Below, piece by piece: positions 9,434 through 16,512 of a DNA stretch of 34,480 nucleotides; the first letter of the stretch is position 1, and the number at the start of each line of letters is the position of its first letter. The notes under the pieces were generated by a model. The model did not search any database. It worked only from the letters and a program-made list of their open reading frames with translations, and was not told the DNA's origin. The DNA is taken from NCBI GenBank assembly GCA_900128585.1, contig LT642203.1, positions 1-34,480 on the forward strand, written 5' to 3'. The translations under genes and the position numbers were made by a program. This DNA comes from Stramenopiles sp. TOSAG23-3 (Eukaryota; Sar).

Positions 9434-10541
9434 ATTGTTAGGTTGCCCAGGTAATGAATATAAACGTATGTATATGTATATCTCGATAAAATTTCCAACA
9501 AACACAAAGGCAATAAACGTCTTTCTAGATGGTTTCGCTTTATTCCTTCATTCCTTTCTACTTCTAATAAATGAATTATAAATGTGTGCATAAACAACAT
9601 ACAGAAAGAAGAAGAAACAAGCAAAGTCCGCCGCCGCCGCCGCCTATTTTTTCTTCCTTCTTTTCTTCTTTTCTTCTCTTCTTCTTCTTCTGTTCTTCTC
9701 TCTCTCTTCTACTTCTTCTTTTTCTCTGCCTGCTGCTCCTCCTCGTCAACTTACTTCACATACCTGGTATAATGTACACTATTTTTTCAATGTTATTATT
9801 AGCTAAAATAGATAAAATAAATAGAAGATCGACCTCCTCGTTTAAATATAATCCAAAAGAAGAAGATAGGAAAAGGAGAGAAGAGAGAAGAGAGAAAGAA
9901 AGAAAGAAAGAGTCAAAAAAAGTCAATTTCCATCCTATAGCCATATATATAACAGTTTGTGGCTGTGATGTGTGGTCTTTATAAAATACCTATGTAATTT
10001 AAATTATAATATGAAAATAAGAAGTAGAAGTAAAAAATTCGATTGTTTATTTGATCCTTATTACTTCCTTCGTATTTCCATAGTATTGTACTTAGACTAC
10101 GTTGTTTAAATTACCGGGTTCGTTGGTTCCTTCTTTATTTTACTTTGTGTTTTGTGTTCATCCCAAATTGTTGTTGCGCCGCATAACATTAACACTAACC
10201 CTAACACTAATATATGGAAAGATGAAGAAAAAAAGTTTTGAGAAGAAGAAAAAAAAAGAAGAACAACAAGAAAATGATGATGAAGAAGAAGAAGAATAAA
10301 AATGAGGTTAACAAGTTAGCAGATGATGAGGTTAGAATGAGCTTCTTTGCTTGTAATTTTGTTGTTGTTGTAATATTAAATGATTCATCAAAATTGTGTA
10401 TGTGAAATTTCTTTCTTTCTTTGCGAACTATTTGTATTGAAATGTAGAATAAACGGTTCAGAAAGGGACACACGGAAAAGAAGGAAAAGGGAAAAGGTTG
10501 TGCTAAGTTTTTAATCAGTTCAAGCGTCGACGAAGAAGGGC
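9434..10541. other. Divergent spacer between TMED and CMC4-like genes
   Basis: AT-rich and repetitive. It has a CCG run (9628-9644), a TTC/TCT pyrimidine tract (about 9645-9735), a complementary purine tract (about 9856-9915), a GAA-rich stretch (about 10221-10299), a TACCTGGTA motif (9761-9769) and a short telomere-like CTAACCCTAAC (about 10195). ORFs through the pyrimidine or purine tracts are low-complexity artefacts. No gene is seen. Confidence 0.6.
9628..9644. repeat. (CCG)n microsatellite
   Basis: Five and a half CCG units directly before a long TTC-rich tract, in an otherwise AT-rich spacer. Confidence 0.9.
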
Positions 10542-10757
10542 ATGACTTTTGTATATAAAGGAGCGGGGAAGAAGCAGAGGGCCGAGGCCGAGCCGTGTCA
10601 AAAGGACAGAGGCTGCCAGAAGATTGCATGTGATATTCAGTGGTGCTTGTCCCGATCGAACTATAAAGTGAAGAGGTGCCAACATGTAGTTGATCAGTAC
10701 AACGCTTGCTGCGAGCGTGTGGAGAAGGAAATATTGAAAAGAACGGGCGCTCTCTAA
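10542..10757 (+). CDS. CMC4: CMC4 (p8-MTCP1)-like twin CX9C mitochondrial protein
   Basis: A 71-residue protein starting at ATG 10542. After a short basic N-terminus it has the pattern EPCQKDRGCQKIACDIQWC, then RCQHVVDQYNACCE. The arrangement C-x4-C-x4-C (a CX9C containing a central Cys) followed by a second CX9C ending in a CC pair is the CMC4/p8-MTCP1 signature; the family core is PCQKQAC...KC...KC...KCC. Members fold as a disulfide-locked helical hairpin in the mitochondrial intermembrane space after oxidation by MIA40. This copy has a few extra residues (CQKDRG) before the core, almost a local repeat of CQK. A TATATAAA lies just inside the ORF (VYKG codons), but there is no later Met before the cysteines. 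It converges with the WW gene, 200 bases apart. Confidence 0.88.
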   Translation: MTFVYKGAGKKQRAEAEPCQKDRGCQKIACDIQWCLSRSNYKVKRCQHVVDQYNACCERVEKEILKRTGAL

Positions 10758-10803
10758 AAAGTTTTATCTCTAAAAGTTTTATCTCTAAAGTTTTACTTTA
10801 TAA
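10751..10803. repeat. Three tandem copies of a roughly 16-bp TAAAAGTTTTATCTC unit
   Basis: Directly after the CMC4-like stop, AAAGTTTTATCTCTA repeats about three times with decay in the last copy. It will be in the 3' UTR. Each unit contains a short AAAGTTTT near-palindrome. Confidence 0.7.
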
Positions 10804-10957
10804 AAAAACTGGGGTGTAAGTAGTATTTTGTGAATTGTACGAAGTACGCATTACGAATTACACAGTATAACTATATAATTTGTTTTTCTTTATTATAGTG
10901 TGAATTCAATTCGCATGTTCAGAGTTATTCATAACAATGTCAGAAGCCTCAGATCAA

Positions 10958-13900
10958 TCAATAGCCGTATTTTCGATGGTGCGCGGTTTCGTTCGGATCG
11001 CGGGCGAACTCGTCTACCTCATGGTGGTCGTCCCGGTGATCTTCCGTCATGTGCAAAAAACTTTCCGTCGGTTGTTCGTAGTGATGGCTATTGTGGTCCT
11101 GTTGTCGGGCATGACCCTCGCCGCTGTCCCGGTCCCTCACGTCTCTGGAACGAAATTGCCCACTCTTAAAAGCCATGATGTCTGGGGAACGGTAGTGTCG
11201 GTGTTTTCCAATGTCCCTGTCGTTCGCTTCAATTATTTCTCGTAGTCGTTCCACAGGGGAGGCAGGGTCCGCCCTCCGCGGACCTTCGTACGAACTGTGC
11301 GGGTCCGTCCGCCCACGACCAGCGTCGCCCTCTGCGATTCTCTGTATAGTTGCCTTGATGTTATCGACGCGGTGGTTCAAGTTGGAAATGCGCGTTTCTG
11401 CCTCATGCTCTGCAGCCGCACGTAGGGATTTCGCCGAGGGCAGCGGTGGGCTGTAGTGTTTCTCCAAGCGCATGGTGAAGGATGCGGGGTCAGACGTCAC
11501 CCGGGCAGCGGTCACTTTAGTGTTTTGGAGCGCGGACTGCGCGTCTAGGGACGCTCTCGACGTTAGTAAGCCGCCCCGCCTCCCACCCAGTGCGCTCAGG
11601 CGATCATTCGATTTCACCATACTTTCCAGCGATTTCCGAAATTCTTGAAGGCGCTTCAGTGGGGACGGCATGGCAGGGTTCATCCGGTTTTTCAGTTGGC
11701 TGGCGTTCCGGGCGCTCTGCTGCAGCCGTTCCGCCTGCCTTGCACGCCGGTCATGCGACAGCTCCGCGTCGAAATCCTTCGCCCATTTGGACACGTCACG
11801 GTCTACTCGATCTATATTGAATTCATGCGCGCCTGCAACGAGCCCGGCCACGCGGGCCTCTTGCATCAGCGACACTCCCCCGTCCGGCAATGCTGGGGCG
11901 ACCCCCCTAATTTCGTTCACGTCCATGGCGCCACCATTACCTTCTTCGGCCTGAGTAACGGATTCTTGAACGTTCTCTGGAGCGATGCCTGCCCCTTCGT
12001 CGGGGTTTGCTGCGTTTTCCAAATACCAGCGCATTGTACCCGTCACGGTGTGCCTAAAAAAATACGCGTTTCGCTCTTCGTCCAAAAGCTGTTGCCAGTA
12101 ACCCCCCTCGGTCGCGTTGCCGGGTTCTTCCCAACGGGTCTCCCTACTCGCAAGGTTGTAATAGTAGGCATTCCCTTCAGCGTCATACTGCTGCGCCCAA
12201 CCACTCAGGACTGGGGCCAGGCGCTCGCTCTCCGGGGTCTGCCGAGGGCTGATGTTGTCCCCTACGACGGCGCCGCCGCCGTCTGCCTGAGCAGTGGGCG
12301 AGGACGCGGGGGATTGCTCCCTTCGAGGCGGGGAAGCATCGCCGCCTTCCTCAGTTTCAGGGCTCATTGCCTCTGCAATGGATTCCAGCACGCCGCCAGC
12401 ATTCAAGGCCAGCTCTTGGTCTAAGGCTTCTGCACCTTCCTCCGGTGCTACCGGCAAATCCAAAGGCCTGGTCCATGTTGTCCGCCGGGATCGCTTCTGA
12501 CCACCCACAGCGCCATCATTTACTTCGTAGTACGACCGTCCGGACGTATTGTCTAAATATTGCACGGCATCGGATGCCCCAACTGCCTCGCCACTTTCCG
12601 TACCGCTGTCGGCTGGTCTTTCGCCCTCCTCGTTGGGCGCGTCCGCCGTTGTTCCCGGTTCATCTTCAAAGCTCACCCTGAACCCATTCGGCTTCGTCCA
12701 AGTGGTTCTCCTGGATTTCTTAGCCTTGTCGGAAACTTCGTAGTACGGCTGCCCGGATGATTCGTCTATGTACTCAACGCTATCGTCCCTCGTCGTCGTC
12801 GCGTCCTCGGGCGCCGACTCCCCGGGCCCCTCGTTCCATGCTCCTGGCCCTTCAGCATCGAAGGGTTTCGTACCGACGGGCTTCGTCCACGTGGTTCGTC
12901 TTTGTTTTTTGACTTTATCGTTCACTTCGTAGTACACTTTTCCGGACGCTTCGTCAACGAATTCCTTTGTTTCAGCGGGCCTGGCCCCGTCCCCACCTTC
13001 GCCCCCCACCGTACCAAAATCAAGCTCACCAGGGTCGCCGCCTGCCTCCGCGTTCCGGACAGGCGTCCACGTGGTTCGCCTTTTCTTCTTTTCTTTATCG
13101 TAAATTTCGTAGTAAGGCTTCCCGGAAGCTTCGTCGAAGTGCTCCACGGGGGTGATGTCAGCGTCATCCCCCCCCCCCGCCTCCTGCTCTTCATCCCTAA
13201 CCGCCGCGAGCATTGCACTAATGTCTTCCCCGTCTTCCTCATCTTGATTCACAGCATCCTCCGCAGAATTATTAATGATTTCGTCCACTGTTTCGTCGAG
13301 CATGATGCTCAAATTGTGCCGCAGCTCCTCCAAGCGTTGCCGTGGAGTAAATTCTTGCGCCTCGGAGGCGATCTCGGCACGATGCTTCGCCTCCACTTGA
13401 GAAACAGCCTTTCTCTGCTCCTCTGGCTTTGCTACGATGTCACGAAGCGTGGTTCGCAGCATCCCCATCCGGGCCATGGTGGGAGACGTGGGGCCAGTTG
13501 GGAGGTTGGAAGGGGAACTGCCGGCATCACGTCCTGCAGAGTCCTTCGCAGTTTTGCTGCGGCGTTCCACTCGCGCCGCCCGTGGACTTTGGGTTTGCTG
13601 TGGGCCAGACGGCGAACGCCCCTTTTCAAGCTTGGCAAGAATACTCTCTGTTCTGTCTACCCCCAACTGCTCAACCAAGACGATTCGCCTGGCTGCCGCA
13701 AGGGCTTCCATTCCTTGGAAGGAGGCCTCTGCGGCCTCCGCGGCAAGCTCCGCAACCTCAGACGACGACTGTGTACCCATAAATAGCGCACGGTGCAGCC
13801 GGCCCGACTTTTCGTGCAAGTACAGAGCCTTTGAGACCGTATCAAACGCTGACTCGCTCAGCGAGGTCGATGCCAGCTTCTTTTCTTCCTTAATTTCTTC

Positions 13901-14425
13901 ACGAAGCAGTTTTATCCCTGGACTGTTTTCTGGTGCGTACCCGTCCAAATACGAAGCTTTGATCAACTCCTCGTTCACAAGGCGGCTTTTCCCGATGAGT
14001 GCGTCGACGCGAGCCACGAGGGCCGGGCTGTCGTAGCTGCTAAGGTTTGGGCTGCCCCGTTTCGCGCCGCTCTTGCCCGGAGTCTTCGAGTAGCGGTCGC
14101 CATCTAGCGCAGAGGTTATGGTCTTGCTGACCTTCAAAGATGGACTGGGCGGAAGGGCGGTAGTACCTGCTGGTGGTGGTAGTGACGACGAAAAGTGCTT
14201 TCTCCCCGACTCTTTTGGTTCATGGAGCCAGTCCATCGTCCTCGGCTGCTGAAAAAGGCGCGAGGAGGACGAGAGAGTCGGCCGGATCGACTCAATCATG
14301 GGCGAAGTTTCTCTCGCGTTACCGCCTTCTCGTGGAAGCACCCGCCCAGAAGACGACAAGTCACGGCTTGCCGAAGACCGTGGCGCCGGGCGTCTTGCTC
14401 TCGGCGACGACGCAGACGAAGACAT
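10958..14425 (-). CDS. Large multi-WW-domain protein, intrinsically disordered
   Basis: A 1155-residue protein starting at ATG 14425, with a Ser/Arg/Pro-rich N-terminus. Helical Ala/Glu-rich segments lie around 185-260. Between about 425 and 645 lie four similar modules of the form DEASGKxYYE, then a KKxRR stretch and TTWT(K)P. They look like WW domains with the aromatic YY pair, the second Trp and the following Pro, but the usual first Trp is replaced (VEHF, KEFV, VEYI, VQYL) and a basic loop is added. Two more ordinary WW modules follow at about 742-800 (GWAQQYDAEGNAYYYN with RWEEP, and YWQQLLDEERNAYFFR with RWYLEN). The C-terminal third is charged and helical, ending in a His-rich region. 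WW domains bind proline-rich or phospho-Ser/Thr-Pro ligands, so a scaffold role is likely. No enzymatic domain is seen. Exact orthology is unknown. Confidence 0.88.
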   Translation of the reverse strand: MSSSASSPRARRPAPRSSASRDLSSSGRVLPREGGNARETSPMIESIRPTLSSSSRLFQQPRTMDWLHEPKESGRKHFSSSLPPPAGTTALPPSPSLKVSKTITSALDGDRYSKTPGKSGAKRGSPNLSSYDSPALVARVDALIGKSRLVNEELIKASYLDGYAPENSPGIKLLREEIKEEKKLASTSLSESAFDTVSKALYLHEKSGRLHRALFMGTQSSSEVAELAAEAAEASFQGMEALAAARRIVLVEQLGVDRTESILAKLEKGRSPSGPQQTQSPRAARVERRSKTAKDSAGRDAGSSPSNLPTGPTSPTMARMGMLRTTLRDIVAKPEEQRKAVSQVEAKHRAEIASEAQEFTPRQRLEELRHNLSIMLDETVDEIINNSAEDAVNQDEEDGEDISAMLAAVRDEEQEAGGGDDADITPVEHFDEASGKPYYEIYDKEKKKRRTTWTPVRNAEAGGDPGELDFGTVGGEGGDGARPAETKEFVDEASGKVYYEVNDKVKKQRRTTWTKPVGTKPFDAEGPGAWNEGPGESAPEDATTTRDDSVEYIDESSGQPYYEVSDKAKKSRRTTWTKPNGFRVSFEDEPGTTADAPNEEGERPADSGTESGEAVGASDAVQYLDNTSGRSYYEVNDGAVGGQKRSRRTTWTRPLDLPVAPEEGAEALDQELALNAGGVLESIAEAMSPETEEGGDASPPRREQSPASSPTAQADGGGAVVGDNISPRQTPESERLAPVLSGWAQQYDAEGNAYYYNLASRETRWEEPGNATEGGYWQQLLDEERNAYFFRHTVTGTMRWYLENAANPDEGAGIAPENVQESVTQAEEGNGGAMDVNEIRGVAPALPDGGVSLMQEARVAGLVAGAHEFNIDRVDRDVSKWAKDFDAELSHDRRARQAERLQQSARNASQLKNRMNPAMPSPLKRLQEFRKSLESMVKSNDRLSALGGRRGGLLTSRASLDAQSALQNTKVTAARVTSDPASFTMRLEKHYSPPLPSAKSLRAAAEHEAETRISNLNHRVDNIKATIQRIAEGDAGRGRTDPHSSYEGPRRADPASPVERLREIIEANDRDIGKHRHYRSPDIMAFKSGQFRSRDVRDRDSGEGHARQQDHNSHHYEQPTESFLHMTEDHRDDHHEVDEFARDPNETAHHRKYGY
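12030..13150 (-). repeat. Six WW/WW-like modules, four of them a diverged tandem family
   Basis: Modules sit near 13060-13150, 12870-12978, 12690-12790, 12460-12570, 12128-12215 and 12030-12115. The first four share nucleotide blocks such as a TCCACGTGGTTCG-type stretch and CGTAGTA, showing internal duplication with about 180-200 bases between copies. The last two are canonical and diverged from the rest. Confidence 0.8.
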
Positions 14426-15093
14426 GATGTTCTTTTTCCGTTCGCCGATACCAAAACTATAAACTATACCTATTTCACTATGTACAAAGTTTACAACAAT
14501 AAAATATATATTTTTCTATCGAGTGTGTGTGTGTCTTTCCTTCAATATAATTTATAAATCTGTTCAACGTAGCATTGTATATAAATAAAACTAAATGACA
14601 AAAAAGTGTATTACAAAAAGCACTTCTTCTTCTTTTTTTTGTTTTTGTGTTGTAGTGTTTTTTTGATGTTCTTCTTCTTCTTCTTCTTCTTCCTTCTTCT
14701 TCTTCTTCCTTCTTCCGTCTTTTTTTTTTTTTCTTTCTTTCTTTTTTTTTTTTTTTCTTTCTTTTTTCTTCTTCTTTTTTTTCTTTCTTCTTTTTTTTTC
14801 TTCTTTTCTTTTTTTCTTTTCTTTTCTTCTTTTCTTCTTTTCTTCTTCTTCTTCTTTTCTTCTTCTTCTTTTTTATTTTTTCTTCTTTTTTTTTTCTTCT
14901 TCGTTCTGTTGTTTTTTTTCTTTTTTTTTTGTCTTCTTTTTTTCTTCTTCTTCGTGGTGGTGTCTTTTTTTCTTCTTCTTCTTCTTCTTCTTCTTCTTCT
15001 TCTTCTTTTAATATCTAATATATCTCATCTAATAATATTAATTACCTCTACAAAACATTTCCTCTTTTTAAAACAAGAAAAATTGGCTGTTAT
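14426..15093. other. Spacer upstream of the WW gene with a very long pyrimidine tract
   Basis: The promoter side of the WW gene has TG repeats (14523-14534), then about 380 bases that are almost only T and C (about 14627-15008), mostly TTC units with T runs. The 164-residue Phe/Leu/Ser ORF through it is low-complexity. No gene is supported. Confidence 0.7.
14627..15008. repeat. Long TTC-rich (GAA/TTC) polypyrimidine tract
   Basis: Nearly uninterrupted C/T sequence on the + strand, ending in about twelve pure TTC units (roughly 14970-15008). It is the longest strand-asymmetric tract in the window. Confidence 0.92.
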
Positions 15094-15252
15094 TTTATAG
15101 TAATTAAAATTAAAGAAAATAGAAGGTGTCAGTTCAAGAACAATATCTCCTCCTATTGCAGATCCTCCCCAAGTTCTGGTCAAGATTCCAATTGATTGGC
15201 ATTGTTCTTGAACTGACACCTTCTTTTTCTCTTTAATTTTAATTACTATAAA
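15094..15252. repeat. Fold-back (MITE-like) element with 51/52-nt inverted arms
   Basis: The left arm (15094-15144) and right arm (15201-15252) are inverted copies: a 22-bp perfect outer block, a 5/6-nt unpaired internal loop, and a 24-bp perfect inner block around GGTGTCAGTTCAAGAAC. The 56-nt centre is unpaired. The stop codon of the neighbouring 122-residue ORF lies in the right arm. The outer end shares sequence with the inverted repeats at 31376 and 34402. The structure fits a small fold-back transposable element or a large 3' hairpin. No obvious target-site duplication could be called. Confidence 0.85.
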
Positions 15253-15614
15253 CAACTTAGATGCATGTCTCTATTTGTCATACATAAGCTACCAATAAAA
15301 TAAATTATTTCACAAATCGTGACATTTTCAAAGTGTTTCTCCGCACTAGGTAAACCTTGAAGCCTTCCATTGATTGAACAATAACGTCTACCACTACTGG
15401 TTATAGAACAAAATTCACCAGCAATCATTGTCCATACATTATCTGGTATTGCATCATCTTGATAGACCGATCTCACCAAACCATATCTATCTATAATTCT
15501 CATTCTATAATATGGTCGTATTGTTTGTGTACTGACTCTTCTTACTGGAGAATTAATGATATCCAACTCCTGCAATGCAACATTTGTTTCATCTGCAGAA
15601 CGATAAAGTGCCAT
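15246..15614 (-). CDS. Hypothetical 122-residue protein, AT-rich codon use
   Basis: Not recognised. An ATG-started frame (MALYRSADETNVAL) of mixed, non-repetitive composition, including YYRMRIIDRYGLVRS, GRRYCSINGRL and FENVTICEIIYFIGSL. It has five cysteines, no signal peptide and no clear membrane span. Its codons are much more AT-rich than the housekeeping genes, and it ends inside the right arm of the fold-back element, so its last codons may come from the element. It may be a real lineage-specific gene, a fragment of a mobile or viral gene, or a chance ORF. Confidence 0.4.
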   Translation of the reverse strand: MALYRSADETNVALQELDIINSPVRRVSTQTIRPYYRMRIIDRYGLVRSVYQDDAIPDNVWTMIAGEFCSITSSGRRYCSINGRLQGLPSAEKHFENVTICEIIYFIGSLCMTNRDMHLSCL

Positions 15615-16512
15615 ATACCCCTAATTTGGATATAATTTCGGAAAATTGCTACTATGGCAATACGTGGAAAAAAAAGAAAACGATATAACACTTTTAAAAT
15701 AGTATTTAACTCTCTCAAATGTAATAAATATGTTGTAAACAACTTGTTTAAAGATGTTTATTAAATTTTGGGGGAGTTAAATCGATTATTCGTGTTTTTA
15801 TTCTATTTTTTCGTTTTGAAGAAGTGTGTTTGGATCTTTCAGTTTTTGTAAAAAAAAAAGGGCCAACCAAATTGAACTTTATCCGTAATATTATTATATT
15901 TTAATTTTGTGTAAACTGGTAAATATATACCTGGTAAAATAAAAAAAAAAAATTAATAAAAAAATAATTAATCATCATTTGGCCTATTTTTTTTATTAGG
16001 GGCCTGTACTTAGTAATATCTGCATAACCTAGGTCATCAGCTAGGATGTAATATAATATTTAATGGATTTAATGACTTTTCAGGCGGCGGCACTACCTTG
16101 TTTTTTTGTTTTGGTAGTGGTTGAGCTGATATTACACATAATATAATTAAAATATATTAATGTACATATTATATAAATATTTTCGATTTCTTCATTTCTC
16201 TTTGTTAAAAGTAAATATACACGCGTATTAAAATATGTATCTTGCTTTGTATTGTTATTCTGTATTTGATTGTGATTGTTTATTACAAATACTGTATATC
16301 AAATGTCGTATGTGCGTTTGTCGTAAGCTTTAACTTTTCGTAATAACTACTTCATTTGTTGTTATGTATCTTCTTCTGGTCATTTCTTTTTTCTTCTTCG
16401 TCTTTAAATTTATTTACCACAAGTATCTTTTTATTTGCGACACCAGAGATTTTAAAAAATCAGGTGGTTTCCGTCTCGCGATAAATATGCCCTGTGGCGA
16501 AGATCATCAACT
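15615..16512. other. AT-rich spacer between the 122-residue ORF and the ankyrin gene
   Basis: Very AT-rich with A runs near 15850, 15945 and 16560 and a TACCTGGTA motif (15928-15936). There is an imperfect tandem of CTTAGTAATATCTGCATAACCTA-like sequence near 16009-16040. No gene or RNA is supported. Confidence 0.55.

Noticed and set aside
9571-9984. 137-residue ORF with Phe/Ser/Leu and Lys/Glu runs
   Set aside because: Read-through of neighbouring pyrimidine and purine tracts; low complexity.
10186-10212. Telomere-like AACACTAACCCTAACACTAA
   Set aside because: Only about one and a half CCCTAA units; too short for an interstitial telomere.
12902-13786. 294-residue plus-strand ORF and a 259-residue one at 11645-12424
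   Set aside because: Antisense shadows of the WW protein; their repeats are just the complement of the WW modules.
14606-15100. 164-residue ORF rich in Phe, Leu and Ser
   Set aside because: It is the translation of the TTC/T pyrimidine tract; no complex sequence, so not a gene.
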